Of a DNA stretch of 64,000 nt, positions 31,579 through 40,770 are shown in pieces. The notes beneath the pieces are model-generated. The model saw nothing but the letters and a program-made list of their open reading frames with translations. It made no database searches and was not told the DNA's origin. Location of the stretch: contig NZ_CP012600.1 in NCBI RefSeq assembly GCF_001278705.1, positions 248,190 to 312,189 on the forward strand. The letters run 5' to 3'. The stretch comes from Bacillus gobiensis (GTDB lineage Bacteria; Bacillota; Bacilli; Bacillales; Bacillaceae). Both the position numbers and the translations under genes were made by a program. Numbering within the stretch: position 1 is the first letter of the stretch; each line of letters begins with the position of its first letter.

Positions 31579-32335
31579 AAGTCTGTTGTTCTTTTACTCG
31601 ATACCACTGTTGGTATTTCTCTTTAAATCCAATTTTAGAATATAGATTTAAAGCTGGTTGATTGTTAGCAACGACCACAAGAAAACTCGATTTTGCTCCG
31701 TTCTTTTTGCCCCATTGCAATAGGTTCAAAAGTAACTGTTCGCCAAGTCCCTGTTTTCGGTGCTTTCGATCCGTTACAATTCCCCATATTCCGAGATATT
31801 CCCGATCTATCACTCCAAGTCCGTATGCAACTGCAGTATTATTAATGGTTAGAGAAAGTAAGGCTTTTTTTGTCCTAATATTTGAAAACATCCTTTTCAC
31901 CGTAGCTTTTTGGCTATCAGGAATGCCTGATAGTTTGCAATAATCATCAAAGCTGTCAAGAAGTGTTTCATCAATCGTTATATTTGGAAAAGAAGGATTT
32001 TTTATATCCGTTAAATCAAGAATTTGTACACTTGCCCTGTCTTCAATCACGTATCCCTTTTGATCCAGTACCTTGTCCAAATTTCTTGGGAAAACGGAAG
32101 GGGTCATTTTAAATGCTGTCCGCAGCTGTTTGCTTGCATACATCTGTTCACATTCAGCAATCTTTTTATCAAGATCAGATGTAGATGGATAGAGCGGCTG
32201 TATTGAATTTGCCCGTTTTGAATAGCCATCGGCAAATCGTAGAATCCACCCATCGTAAACCATCGTCTGCAGCGGCTGCCAGTTATTTAGCTGAAGCTCT
32301 TCTAAAGTTGTTATAATATCTGTAGTTTCAATCAT
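31571..32335 (-). CDS. GNAT-family N-acetyltransferase
   Basis: A 254-residue protein whose C-terminal half is a GNAT domain: the acetyl-CoA pyrophosphate loop DRKHRKQGLGEQLLLNLL and the following VVANNQPALNLYSKIGFKE, where the Tyr of motif B usually acts as general acid. The N-terminal half (VYDGWILRFADGYSKRANSI) is found in a subgroup of bacterial GNAT proteins of unknown substrate. I start at ATG 32335, with AGAGGGC upstream. It lies 63 bp downstream of a tetR gene on the same strand, possibly the same transcript. Confidence 0.85.
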   Translation of the reverse strand: MIETTDIITTLEELQLNNWQPLQTMVYDGWILRFADGYSKRANSIQPLYPSTSDLDKKIAECEQMYASKQLRTAFKMTPSVFPRNLDKVLDQKGYVIEDRASVQILDLTDIKNPSFPNITIDETLLDSFDDYCKLSGIPDSQKATVKRMFSNIRTKKALLSLTINNTAVAYGLGVIDREYLGIWGIVTDRKHRKQGLGEQLLLNLLQWGKKNGAKSSFLVVVANNQPALNLYSKIGFKEKYQQWYRVKEQQTYK

Positions 32336-32398
32336 CGGTTGCCCTCTTTTCAAAAAATATATTCCACTGGACATAGCCTGTCCGCCTGGAACCTTGAT

Positions 32399-32995
32399 TT
32401 AATCAGCTGATATTATCCTTAACAGTCTGTCAACTTCCGGCATATGGTAGCTGTCCTCTCCGTGAATATTCAATGTCATAAGACCGGATAGAACGGTATA
32501 ATAGCTTGCAATCAGCTTTCTCGGATCACCCGCCGCAATTTCACCGTTTTTTTGTCCTTCTATGAATAATGACTCCAATAGATCAACAAAAGTATCTAAT
32601 GAATGCTGTTCGATAAGCTGCTTCGTCTCTTCCGGCACTTCCTCAGACGTGCGGGCTTGATGAACGAGCAAGAAATAAAGCTGCCCGCTTTCATCAAGTA
32701 TGTGTTCTGTCAAAATCTTTATTTTATCCATCGGTGAACCTGGAAGATGGTAGATGTTCCCTATTTCTGAAACTGATTCCTTCATGGCATTCTGAACAAG
32801 GGTATTAAAAAGCTCATCTTTTGATTTGAAGTAGCGGTAAAGAAGTCCGGGACTGATTCCCGCTTCAGTTGCTATCAGGCTCATTTTAGTACCAATAATG
32901 CCTCTGCGAGCAAAGACTTTAAGAGCCGCTTCCATAATTTGTTCTTTCCGTTCACCACGTATTTGTTGCAACTGCTCTTCGTTTAAAGGTGCCAC
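32399..32995 (-). CDS. TetR-family transcriptional regulator
   Basis: A 198-residue repressor with the TetR helix-turn-helix at residues about 17-60 (EQIMEAALKVFARRGIIGTKMSLIATEAGISPGLLYRYFKSKDEL given in parts) and an all-helical ligand domain. The start is GTG 32995 with AAGGAG 10 nt upstream. It is divergent from dhaKLM and upstream of a GNAT gene. An inverted repeat GTATA/TATAC at 33028-33041 between it and dhaK could be its operator. The target and ligand are unknown. Confidence 0.9.
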   Translation of the reverse strand: MAPLNEEQLQQIRGERKEQIMEAALKVFARRGIIGTKMSLIATEAGISPGLLYRYFKSKDELFNTLVQNAMKESVSEIGNIYHLPGSPMDKIKILTEHILDESGQLYFLLVHQARTSEEVPEETKQLIEQHSLDTFVDLLESLFIEGQKNGEIAAGDPRKLIASYYTVLSGLMTLNIHGEDSYHMPEVDRLLRIISAD

Positions 32996-33027
32996 TATGC
33001 AAATACTCCTTCTTTGTTAAGGTGTCG

Positions 33028-33041
33028 TATATGAGTATACC
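33028..33041. promoter_or_regulatory. Candidate TetR operator between tetR and dhaK
   Basis: GTATATGAGTATAC is an inverted repeat (arms GTATA/TATAC, 4-bp centre) just upstream of the tetR start. Position fits autoregulation; specificity is inferred. Confidence 0.35.
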
Positions 33042-33157
33042 AATTCTATAATAAATTCGATTTCAAGAAAACTGCAAATTACGTTTACTAATACTCCTGA
33101 AAAGGAAAACAAAAAATATCTGACGGATGGATATGTCAGTTTAAGGGGGAAAAGGTG

Positions 33158-34168
33158 ATGAAAAAAATAATAAACGATGCTGAAACGATAGTAGACGAAA
33201 TGCTGGATGGAATGGTGAAAGCGCATTCTGATGTTGTGAAAAGAATGCCTAACACCACTGTCATAGTTAGAAAGCAGCTTTCTGAAACTCCAAAGGTAGG
33301 GATTGTTAGCGGTGGCGGGAGCGGGCATGAGCCATCTCATGCGGGTTATGTCGGAAAAGGGATGCTGGATGCAGCTGTTGCGGGAGAGGTATTTACATCT
33401 CCAACACCTGACCAGGTTTTTGAAGCGATTAAAGCAGTCGACCAGGGAAAGGGAGTCTTGCTTGTCATTAAGAATTATAATGGTGACGTAATGAATTTTG
33501 AAATGGCTGCTGAGCTGGCCGAAGACGAAGGGATCGAAGTTAAGCAGGTGATTGTAAATGATGATATCGCAGTAGAAGACAGTACACATACGACGGGGAG
33601 AAGAGGGGTAGCCGGAACGGTTTTGGTACACAAAGCTGCCGGAGCCCTGGCTGAAAAAGGCGGGTCTTTGGATGAGGTAAAAGCTGCTGCCGAAAAGTTA
33701 ATCAGTCAAACAAAAACCCTCGGCGTGGCACTATCACCTGCATATGTGCCGGGATCCGGAAATCCTGGATTCGAAATCGGTGATGAGGAAATGGAAATTG
33801 GCATCGGAATCCACGGGGAGCCCGGTTTATCACGAGAAAAGCTGAAAACAGCAAATGAGATTGCTGATTTGCTATTAAACAAATTAACAGCTGAATTGGA
33901 TCTCCTAAAAGGAGATGAAGTGGCGGTCATGGTAAATGGTCTTGGTTCGACTCCTTTGATGGAGCTCTACGTGTTAAATAATCGAGCGGCAGACGTGCTT
34001 GAGGAAAAAGGAATTCAAATTGGGAGCACATATGTCGGAGAATTTATGACGGCGATAGAAATGGCCGGAGCTTCGATAACTTTGGCTAAGCTTGATTCCG
34101 GCTTAAAGGAACTCCTCCTGGCACCAGCACAAACAGCGGCGTTCATCCAATCTGAATCAGGGAGTTGA
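33158..34168 (+). CDS. dhaK: PTS-dependent dihydroxyacetone kinase, substrate-binding subunit DhaK
   Basis: A subunit that binds dihydroxyacetone covalently as a hemiaminal on a histidine, here His219 in GIGIHGEPG. The DAK1 domain is complete (KVGIVSGGGSGHEPSHAGYV, MLDAAVAGEVFTSPTPDQ, VIKNYNGDVMNFEMA). It has 336 residues from ATG 33158, preceded by AAGGGGG. It works with DhaL and the phosphoryl donor DhaM encoded next, converting dihydroxyacetone to the glycolytic phosphate. It overlaps the dhaL region by a few bases if the upstream TTG is used. Confidence 0.95.
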   Translation: MKKIINDAETIVDEMLDGMVKAHSDVVKRMPNTTVIVRKQLSETPKVGIVSGGGSGHEPSHAGYVGKGMLDAAVAGEVFTSPTPDQVFEAIKAVDQGKGVLLVIKNYNGDVMNFEMAAELAEDEGIEVKQVIVNDDIAVEDSTHTTGRRGVAGTVLVHKAAGALAEKGGSLDEVKAAAEKLISQTKTLGVALSPAYVPGSGNPGFEIGDEEMEIGIGIHGEPGLSREKLKTANEIADLLLNKLTAELDLLKGDEVAVMVNGLGSTPLMELYVLNNRAADVLEEKGIQIGSTYVGEFMTAIEMAGASITLAKLDSGLKELLLAPAQTAAFIQSESGS

Positions 34169-34173
34169 AAAAG

Positions 34174-34794
34174 ATGGCATTCACAACGGAAACCGCAAAA
34201 AAATGGATAAAAAACTCAGCAGATATTCTCGAACAAGAAAAAGAGTCACTGAATCAACTAGATCAAGCATTAGGCGATGGAGATCATGGCTTAAATATGG
34301 CAAGAGGATTCAGGGAGGCTGCTAATGGGGTTGATAACCTTGAGTCGATCGGCGCTGTGCTGCGGGCTGTCAGTCAATCTCTTATTTCAAAAGTGGGCGG
34401 TGCATCAGGTCCTCTTTACGGCACTGCATTTTTGAAGATGAGCAGACCGCTAAAAGAGCTGGAAGAGGCTGGAATGGAACAGCTGGGAGAAGCATTTCAT
34501 GAAGCTGCAAAAGGCATGATGCAGCGCGGTAAGGCTGATATAGGCGATAAAACGCTGATTGATATATGGGCACCCGTAGCTCAGCTGTTACAAGAAAAGA
34601 AAGAAGCAGCTGCAGTTGATGAAATAAGAGACGCTGCCAAAGAGGCCTTAGAAAAATCAAAAGATCTAGAAGCAAAAAAAGGTCGTGCATCTTATTATAA
34701 AGAACGTTCTGTTGGCCATATTGACCCCGGAGCCCAGTCAACCTTTTATATCATTGAAGCACTTGTTCAAGCAATTAAAGAGGAGGAATTATAA
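34174..34794 (+). CDS. dhaL: PTS-dependent dihydroxyacetone kinase, nucleotide subunit DhaL
   Basis: A DAK2/PhoH-like helical barrel that holds ADP as a permanently bound cofactor, rephosphorylated by DhaM. The three Mg-binding aspartates are at residues 30, 35 and 37 (DQALGDGDHG), the same numbers as in Escherichia coli DhaL when ATG 34174 is used. That supports this start over TTG 34165. VGGASGPLYGTAFLKM is also conserved. It is about 206 residues long and ends right before dhaM. Confidence 0.94.
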   Translation: MAFTTETAKKWIKNSADILEQEKESLNQLDQALGDGDHGLNMARGFREAANGVDNLESIGAVLRAVSQSLISKVGGASGPLYGTAFLKMSRPLKELEEAGMEQLGEAFHEAAKGMMQRGKADIGDKTLIDIWAPVAQLLQEKKEAAAVDEIRDAAKEALEKSKDLEAKKGRASYYKERSVGHIDPGAQSTFYIIEALVQAIKEEEL

Positions 34795-35187
34795 ATGGCA
34801 GTAGGTCTGGTCGTCATATCCCATAGCCCTCATCTCTCAAAAGGAGTTTTTGATTTAGTTAAGCAGGCGATGCCTACTATAAACGTCGCAGACGCTGGCG
34901 GAACAGATAACGGAGAAATCGGAACAAGCGCGATAAAAATAAAAGAAGCGATTGAATCCGTAAACTCAGGTGATGGAGTGGCCGTTTTTTTTGATTTTGG
35001 CAGCGCCGTAATGAATGCGGAAATGGCAATCGAGCTGCTGGAGGAGGATATTGAAGTTGAGCTGGCAGATGCGCCGCTGGTAGAAGGTGCATACGCTGCT
35101 GTCATGCAAGCGGGTTTCGGAAAATCGTTAAAGGAAGTAGTTGATGAAGCCGTGAAAGCTAGACAAGCAGAAAAAATTGTCCGCTAA
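34795..35187 (+). CDS. dhaM: PTS-dependent dihydroxyacetone kinase, phosphotransferase subunit DhaM
   Basis: A 130-residue EIIA-Man-type domain with phospho-acceptor His10 in VISHSPHLSKG. It takes phosphate from HPr and passes it to the ADP on DhaL. Only the EIIA domain is present, as in Firmicutes; the HPr and EI-like extensions of E. coli DhaM are absent. The start follows the dhaL stop directly, with GAGGAGG upstream. A terminator follows. Confidence 0.94.
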   Translation: MAVGLVVISHSPHLSKGVFDLVKQAMPTINVADAGGTDNGEIGTSAIKIKEAIESVNSGDGVAVFFDFGSAVMNAEMAIELLEEDIEVELADAPLVEGAYAAVMQAGFGKSLKEVVDEAVKARQAEKIVR

Positions 35188-35216
35188 AAAGCCTCATATC
35201 AGGAGGCTTTTTTTAA
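35184..35216 (+). terminator. Rho-independent terminator of dhaKLM
   Basis: AAAAAGCCT (35186-35194) pairs with AGGCTTTTT (35204-35212), directly after the dhaM stop, followed by more T residues. Confidence 0.88.
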
Positions 35217-35321
35217 TTTTTTCTTTAAATTAGGCGATGATAGAGTATAATCTAATAATATACATAAAGCAAATATTTCGAGTGTCAAAAGAAAATGAAA
35301 GAAATCTCTGGGGGCTTACTT

Positions 35322-37055
35322 ATGGCAAAAGTTTTCTCTTTTTTTAAGCCTTATCGTCTGGCGATAGGGATTGCTCTGTTTTTCATGTTCACTGAGCTAG
35401 CTGTAGAGCTGGTGCAGCCACTCTTGATGGCGAAAATTATTGATGAAGGAATCATGGCAAACGATTATCAAGCTGTCCTATTGTGGGGAGCAATTATGGT
35501 GGGAGCAACAATTTTTTCTTTTGCTTCTGGCATTATTAATTCGTTTTACGCCGGGCATGTAAGCCAAAGCCTCAGTTTTAATCTCCGAAAGGCGTTATTT
35601 GAAAAAATTCAAGACTTTTCTTTTTCTGTTTTCGCCCAATTTCCGTCTTCTTCTTATATTACTCGCTTAACCAATGATATCACCCAGCTGCAAAATATTA
35701 TCTTCATGGGATTACGGATCATGTTAAGAGCTCCGCTGTTAATCGCAGGAAGCATGATTATGGCTCTTACTGTCAACGTAAAGCTAGGTTTATTTCTTCT
35801 GATTACGACACCGTTGTTGTTCTTTTTTTTACTTTGGCTTCTAAAAAAAGGCGCCAACATATTTGGAGCTGTTCAACGTAATCTGGATCACGTGAACGCT
35901 ATTATGCAGGAAAACTTAGCAGCAATGAAGCTGATTAAGGCGCTTATTCGCGGAAAGCATGAGGTGAAACGATTTATTGCCTCTAATGATAAGTTGAAGG
36001 ACAAGACGATTTATGCGCTTCGTTTAATGGAATCGTCAATGCCTGTTCTGCTCCTCCTGATGAATCTTGGGCTGCTTGGGGTCCTATGGATCAGTAGTAT
36101 TGATGTTCGCAATGGACAGGTACAGGTCGGGGAAGTGGTTGCAATTGTCAATTACGCGACACGTATTACAGGGGCACTTTCCATGGTTGCTTTTATTATC
36201 ATGGGGTTTTCTCGTGCAAAGGCTTCAGCTGAACGAATTTCAGAGGTCCTTGACACGGAAGAAGCCGATCGGCAAGAAGGAAACAACGAGGCAGCTATTC
36301 GAGGGAAAGTTGAATTCCGTAATGTTTCCTTTCGCTATCCGGGAACAAATACGGAAGTCCTTCATGATCTATCTTTTACAGCTTATCCCGGTGAGAAAAT
36401 TGCAATTATGGGGGCGACAGGATCGGGGAAATCAACACTTTTTCAATTAATTCCACGGTTGTATGAGTCAGATAAAGGCTCAATTATGATTGATAATCAG
36501 CCGATAGAAGGCTATAAAATTCACCAGCTTCGTAAGCAAATAGGTTTCGTTCCGCAGGAAGCTCTGCTTTTTTCAGGCACGATCAAGGAGAATATCAGAT
36601 GGGGAAAAGAAGATGCCACAATGAATGAAGTGATTGCTGCTGCGAAAAGCGCTCAAATACACGATACGATTGACAGGCTCCCAAATAAATATGAAACCGT
36701 GCTAGGGCAAAAAGGAGTCAATCTATCTGGCGGACAAAAACAGCGATTGTCGATTGCAAGAGCATTGGTTCGCAGGCCTAAGCTGCTTTTTCTCGATGAC
36801 AGCACAAGCGCGCTTGATTTAAAAACAGAAGCGCTTCTATTAAAAGCCATTAATGATTATGATTGTACTTTATTTATTATCACGCAAAAGATAAGTACGG
36901 CGATGAAGGCAGACCAGATTTTACTTTTAGAGGACGGAAAGCTTTTAGAGAAAGGGAAACACGAAGAGCTGGTGCGCACATCAAAGCTTTATCAACGCAT
37001 ATATAAATCTCAGTTCGGAAAGGAGTCATTGAACTATGTCCAGGCAAATTACTGA
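35322..37055 (+). CDS. yfiB: ABC multidrug exporter half-transporter, YfiB-like (degenerate ATP site)
   Basis: A six-helix membrane domain (VFSFFKPYRLAIGIALFF start) is followed by an ATPase domain from about residue 330. Walker A GATGSGKST and signature LSGGQKQR are canonical, but after Walker B the catalytic Glu is replaced: LLFLDDSTSALD. Such an Asp marks the non-hydrolysing site of heterodimeric exporters like TM287/288 and BmrCD. The partner gene overlaps by 20 bp. I prefer ATG 35322 (GGGGGC upstream) to ATG 35295. The product resembles B. subtilis YfiB; the substrate is unknown, probably drugs or lipids. Confidence 0.88.
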   Translation: MAKVFSFFKPYRLAIGIALFFMFTELAVELVQPLLMAKIIDEGIMANDYQAVLLWGAIMVGATIFSFASGIINSFYAGHVSQSLSFNLRKALFEKIQDFSFSVFAQFPSSSYITRLTNDITQLQNIIFMGLRIMLRAPLLIAGSMIMALTVNVKLGLFLLITTPLLFFFLLWLLKKGANIFGAVQRNLDHVNAIMQENLAAMKLIKALIRGKHEVKRFIASNDKLKDKTIYALRLMESSMPVLLLLMNLGLLGVLWISSIDVRNGQVQVGEVVAIVNYATRITGALSMVAFIIMGFSRAKASAERISEVLDTEEADRQEGNNEAAIRGKVEFRNVSFRYPGTNTEVLHDLSFTAYPGEKIAIMGATGSGKSTLFQLIPRLYESDKGSIMIDNQPIEGYKIHQLRKQIGFVPQEALLFSGTIKENIRWGKEDATMNEVIAAAKSAQIHDTIDRLPNKYETVLGQKGVNLSGGQKQRLSIARALVRRPKLLFLDDSTSALDLKTEALLLKAINDYDCTLFIITQKISTAMKADQILLLEDGKLLEKGKHEELVRTSKLYQRIYKSQFGKESLNYVQANY

Positions 37056-38862
37056 TCCTTTTCGATATAAAAAGCTAGACAGAAACAAAAAAGATCAATC
37101 GGTAAAAAGAGCTTCGAAAGCAAAAGATTGGCAAGGTACATTAAAGCGGATATGGAGTTATCTTGCAAAAGAGAGAACAAAGCTGTTTCTTGTGTTTTCG
37201 ATGGTTATCCTAAGCTCTGCTTTAAGCCTTTTAGGCCCGTTTTTAATCGGTGTTACGATAGATGAGTACATCGTAAAAAACAAAACGAACGGTTTGCTGC
37301 TGATTCTTGCTGCCCTTTTTGTCATATATATCATTTATTCCGCTTCCCTCTGGCTCCAAAATTACTGGATGATTAATATCTCTCAAAAGACGGTTTATAC
37401 GGTTAGAAATGAGCTTTTTTCCCGTCTGCATCAGCTGCCGATATCTTTCTTTGACAAGCGCCAGCACGGCGAGCTGATGAGCAGAGTAACAAATGATATG
37501 GAAAACGTAAGTTCGACACTAAATAGCTCGGCCATACAGGTGCTTTCCAGTGTTTTGACACTGATCGGAACAATCGCAGTCATGCTTTATTTAAGCCCAT
37601 TGCTAACACTTTTGACAATGACGATTATTCCGTTGATGGCGATTGGGATGAAGTGGATTACAAACCGAACGGGAGAACTGTTTAAAGAACAACAAAAAAA
37701 TTTAGGAGAATTGAATGGGTATATCGAAGAAACGATTAATGGACAGAGGATTGTTAAAACCTTTTCGCAAGAGGAAAGAGTCGTCACCTCCTTTTTAGAA
37801 AAAAGTGAACGGTTGAAAACATCGGGCTTTTGGGCGCAAACGATTTCCGGTTTTATTCCAAAGGTTATGAATATGCTAAACAACCTCAGTTTTACGATTA
37901 TTGCAGGGATCGGCGGCATTTTTGCCTTGAATGGCGCCATTTCAATTGGAGAGATCGTGATATTCGCAGAGTATTCCAGACAGTTTACGCGTCCCCTGAA
38001 TGATTTAGCCAATCAGTTTAATACTTTGCTTTCTGCAATCGCAGGGGCTGAACGTGTATTTGATATCATAGATGAAAGGGAAGAAACAGAGGACGAAGAA
38101 AGCGCCGGCCATCATACAATCAATAAAGGAAAAGTTGAGTTTAAGGATGTCGCCTTTTCCTACGAAAAAGGCGAAAAAACAGTCAGCGGCTTAACGTTCA
38201 CCATTCAGCCGGGTGAAACCATCGCCTTTGTCGGTCCAACCGGAGCTGGAAAAACGACGGTGACCAATTTACTTGCGAGATTTTATGAACCGGACAGCGG
38301 ACACATTTATATTGATGGGCATGACAGCAGGCAGATTACGAGAGAAAGCCTTCGAAAGCATATGGGCTTTGTCCTGCAGGATTCCTTTCTTTTTCAAGGG
38401 ACGATATTGGAAAACATCAGGTACGGCTGGCTCGATGCAAGTAAAGAGGAAGTGATTGAGGCTGCAAAACATGCCAATGCTCACGCTTTTATTGAAAAGC
38501 TGCCAAATAAGTATCAGACAAAACTTAATCAAAATGGCGGCGGAATCAGCCAGGGCCAAAAGCAGTTAATCTCTATCGCAAGAGCCCTTTTGGCAGATCC
38601 CGTACTGCTCATTTTAGACGAAGCCACCAGCAGCATTGATACTGTAACTGAATTAAAGATTCAAGAAGCGCTCGGGTATTTGATGAAAGGAAGGACGAGT
38701 GTAGTTATCGCACACCGGCTGAACACCATTCAAAACGCCGACCAAATCATCGTTCTTGAAGACGGCAGGATTACCGAAAAAGGGACACACAACGAATTGA
38801 TCAAGCAAAAAGGCTTTTATTTCGGACTGTACCAAAGCCAGTTCAATAAGAATATTGGGTGA
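37036..38862 (+). CDS. yfiC: ABC multidrug exporter half-transporter, YfiC-like (catalytic subunit)
   Basis: A 608-residue half-transporter with a hydrophilic N-terminal extension, six membrane helices and an ATPase domain with Walker A GPTGAGKTT, Walker B VLILDEATSSID (catalytic Glu present) and H-loop VIAHRLNTI. Its signature is ISQGQKQL instead of LSGGQ. So the canonical site is its Walker motifs plus the YfiB signature, and the degenerate site is YfiB's Walker motifs plus this altered signature. This is the expected complementary pattern for a heterodimer. The start overlaps yfiB by 20 bp. Confidence 0.9.
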   Translation: MSRQITDPFRYKKLDRNKKDQSVKRASKAKDWQGTLKRIWSYLAKERTKLFLVFSMVILSSALSLLGPFLIGVTIDEYIVKNKTNGLLLILAALFVIYIIYSASLWLQNYWMINISQKTVYTVRNELFSRLHQLPISFFDKRQHGELMSRVTNDMENVSSTLNSSAIQVLSSVLTLIGTIAVMLYLSPLLTLLTMTIIPLMAIGMKWITNRTGELFKEQQKNLGELNGYIEETINGQRIVKTFSQEERVVTSFLEKSERLKTSGFWAQTISGFIPKVMNMLNNLSFTIIAGIGGIFALNGAISIGEIVIFAEYSRQFTRPLNDLANQFNTLLSAIAGAERVFDIIDEREETEDEESAGHHTINKGKVEFKDVAFSYEKGEKTVSGLTFTIQPGETIAFVGPTGAGKTTVTNLLARFYEPDSGHIYIDGHDSRQITRESLRKHMGFVLQDSFLFQGTILENIRYGWLDASKEEVIEAAKHANAHAFIEKLPNKYQTKLNQNGGGISQGQKQLISIARALLADPVLLILDEATSSIDTVTELKIQEALGYLMKGRTSVVIAHRLNTIQNADQIIVLEDGRITEKGTHNELIKQKGFYFGLYQSQFNKNIG

Positions 38863-38881
38863 TGGAAGCCAGAAGCGGCCG

Positions 38882-39024
38882 GCATTTTCGGGAGAGAAAA
38901 GCATAAGCTTGCGGTCGGAAGGAGCATATAAATTGGGTAAGCTGGCACATAAATCACGGAGGTAGAACATAAACCAGGAAAGCGGCACATAAGTCAGGGG
39001 AAAGGCACAAATCCTGAGCAAGGA
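38882..39024 (+). repeat. Intergenic array of degenerate ~20-bp units (consensus GCACATAAATCAGGGAAGCG)
   Basis: Units begin at 38924, 38945, 38965, 38985 and 39005 (GCATATAAATT, GCACATAAATC, GAACATAAACC, GCACATAAGTC, GCACAAATCC), a period of 20-21 bp. Two weaker units may precede them at 38882 and 38901. It lies between the 3' end of the exporter gene and the convergent terminator of ndh. Units touch each other, so this is not a CRISPR. The function is unknown. Confidence 0.65.
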
Positions 39025-39065
39025 ATCACATTACCTATAGTTACTGTTTCACCAACGTCAAAATA

Positions 39066-39110
39066 ATTAAAGGCATTGTCAAATTTAAATTGAACAATGC
39101 CTTTTTATTT
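39066..39110. terminator. Bidirectional terminator between yfiC and ndh
   Basis: AAAGGCATTGT (39069-39079) pairs with ACAATGCCTTT (39094-39104), with AT-rich tails on both sides. Confidence 0.88.
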
Positions 39111-39123
39111 TGCATGCGGGAGC

Positions 39124-40302
39124 TTAGTAAGCTAAGCTGAAAAGCCCTTTAATATGTGATAGATAACGTACGTTGCTTGCTTCTTTCATTAGGGACGCAG
39201 GAAGACCTTTTAAAGGTGTAGAGTTTGCGCCAATAATGGCTACCGCATCTTTGCGGCCAAGGCTTGCAAGTGTACCGGAATTTACCGGGCTGAACGTTTC
39301 AAGTGTTTTGTTTTCTAGGTATGCGTAAAGGTTGTAGCCGATCAGCTCGCCCATTTGCCATGCAATTTGCGCAGTTGGCGGGAATGGACGTCCGTCAGCG
39401 CCAAAGTACACTGCGCTGTCGCCAGCAACGAATACATCTTCGTGAGAAGTGGACTGTAGAAAATCGTTAACAGTGGCACGGCCGCGGTTAACTTCTAGGC
39501 CAGACTCGCCGACTAGCGGATTCCCTTGAACTCCACCGGTCCAAACAAACGTATTTGTTTTAATTTTTTGTCCGTCTTTTAGGTCAACAACGTTTCCTTC
39601 AACATTTGTTACAGGAAGGCCTGTTAAGAATTCGACGCCGCGTTTTTCCAAGCTTTCTGTAGCACGTACAATTAGATCATCTGGCAATACTGGAAGGATC
39701 TTCGGACCAGCCTCAACTAATTTTAGTTTGATTTCCTTAGGATTTACACCGTAGCTTTTTGCAAGCTTCGGCATAATATCGGCAAGCTCGCCGACTAATT
39801 CGACGCCTGTTAATCCGCCGCCCCCGATTAGAATTGTAGCATCTGCTTCATTTTTTGTTTTTGAATATTCGCGAATGCGATCTTCCACATGCTGATAAAC
39901 TTTATTCGCATCAGCTGCAGATTTTAATACGAGGCTGTTTTCTTCAAGCCCTGGAATGCCAAAGTAAGCTGTTACACTTCCAAGACCAACAACAAGGGCA
40001 TCGTAAGACAAAGTTGAACCGTCTGAAAGAGCAACCTCTTTATTATCAACAGAGAAGGATTTGACCTCAGCAATTTTTAAGTCAATGTCTTTACCTTTGA
40101 AAAGCTTCGTTAAAGGCATAGCCACTGCTTGTTCAGATACGTTGCCAGCTGCAAGGCGGTGCAGCTCAGTAATAATTTGATGAGTCGGATACTTATTAAC
40201 TACTGTTACTTTCGCTTCTTCTTTGCTGTAATGATCGCGAACTGATAAAGCAGATAGGACTCCGCCGTAACCAGCGCCTAAAATTACAATATGTTTTGAC
40301 AT
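39124..40302 (-). CDS. ndh: Type II NADH dehydrogenase
   Basis: A single-subunit, non-proton-pumping NADH:menaquinone oxidoreductase of the respiratory chain, membrane-associated. It has 392 residues with FAD-binding HIVILGAGYGGVLSAL at the N-terminus, the NADH-binding ILIGGGGLTGVELVGEL near residue 160 and the quinone-site stretch PPTAQIAWQMGELIGYNL. The C-terminal ASNVRYLSHIKGLFSLAY closely matches B. subtilis Ndh (YjlD). GGAGGATG precedes the ATG. It is the second gene of the yjlC-ndh operon, which in B. subtilis is repressed by Rex at low NADH; a Rex box lies upstream here too. Confidence 0.96.
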   Translation of the reverse strand: MSKHIVILGAGYGGVLSALSVRDHYSKEEAKVTVVNKYPTHQIITELHRLAAGNVSEQAVAMPLTKLFKGKDIDLKIAEVKSFSVDNKEVALSDGSTLSYDALVVGLGSVTAYFGIPGLEENSLVLKSAADANKVYQHVEDRIREYSKTKNEADATILIGGGGLTGVELVGELADIMPKLAKSYGVNPKEIKLKLVEAGPKILPVLPDDLIVRATESLEKRGVEFLTGLPVTNVEGNVVDLKDGQKIKTNTFVWTGGVQGNPLVGESGLEVNRGRATVNDFLQSTSHEDVFVAGDSAVYFGADGRPFPPTAQIAWQMGELIGYNLYAYLENKTLETFSPVNSGTLASLGRKDAVAIIGANSTPLKGLPASLMKEASNVRYLSHIKGLFSLAY

Positions 40303-40341
40303 CGTGCATCCTCCGTCCTTATTTCTAATATAATTTCTATA

Positions 40342-40764
40342 TTATTTTTGGTTTTCACGCTCTGACATAATTTGCATATAGCTTTGGGCAAAACGGAAAA
40401 GCTTCTGTGCTTGCGGATCTTTCATCATACGCAGCAACCCGAAAATCCCGATTATTTCTTTGCTTTCGTCTGCACGGTCTTTTGCTTCAATTGCAGTTGC
40501 AGCAACTTCTTTCGCAGTTTCTTTAACAGGGTCGAGCATTTCAGTAATTGCACTAACAGTATCATTCTTCAAAACATCATCCGAAGCGACGGATTGTGCA
40601 AAATCATAAGACTTTGTCAAAATATTTACTAACTCTGTAAGCTTTGGAAGCTGGTCAACCAATATAGTCAATGACTCTTGAACTTCAGGTTTAAGCAGCT
40701 GATCAAGTAAATCACGTTGGCCTTGACTAACAGATACGGTTGTTTGATCGGTTGTTTCTGGCAT
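40342..40764 (-). CDS. yjlC: DUF1641 protein YjlC
   Basis: A 140-residue soluble helical protein of the DUF1641 family (LPKLTELVNILTKSYDFAQS, IIGIFGLLRMMKDPQAQKLF). It always precedes ndh in this group of bacteria, so it presumably helps the dehydrogenase, but its biochemical role is unknown. I use the ATG at 40764 because AAAGGAGAA is then well spaced; TTG 40770 is two codons upstream. Confidence 0.88.
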   Translation of the reverse strand: MPETTDQTTVSVSQGQRDLLDQLLKPEVQESLTILVDQLPKLTELVNILTKSYDFAQSVASDDVLKNDTVSAITEMLDPVKETAKEVAATAIEAKDRADESKEIIGIFGLLRMMKDPQAQKLFRFAQSYMQIMSERENQK

Positions 40765-40770
40765 ATCCAA

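Noticed and set aside
33017..33631. 204-residue minus-strand frame
   Set aside because: Antisense to dhaK, with composition expected of the complement of coding sequence; dhaK is unambiguous.
38882..39024. CRISPR array
   Set aside because: Units of about 20 bp adjoin with no unique spacers, are degenerate, and no cas genes are present; the same holds for 45262-45362.
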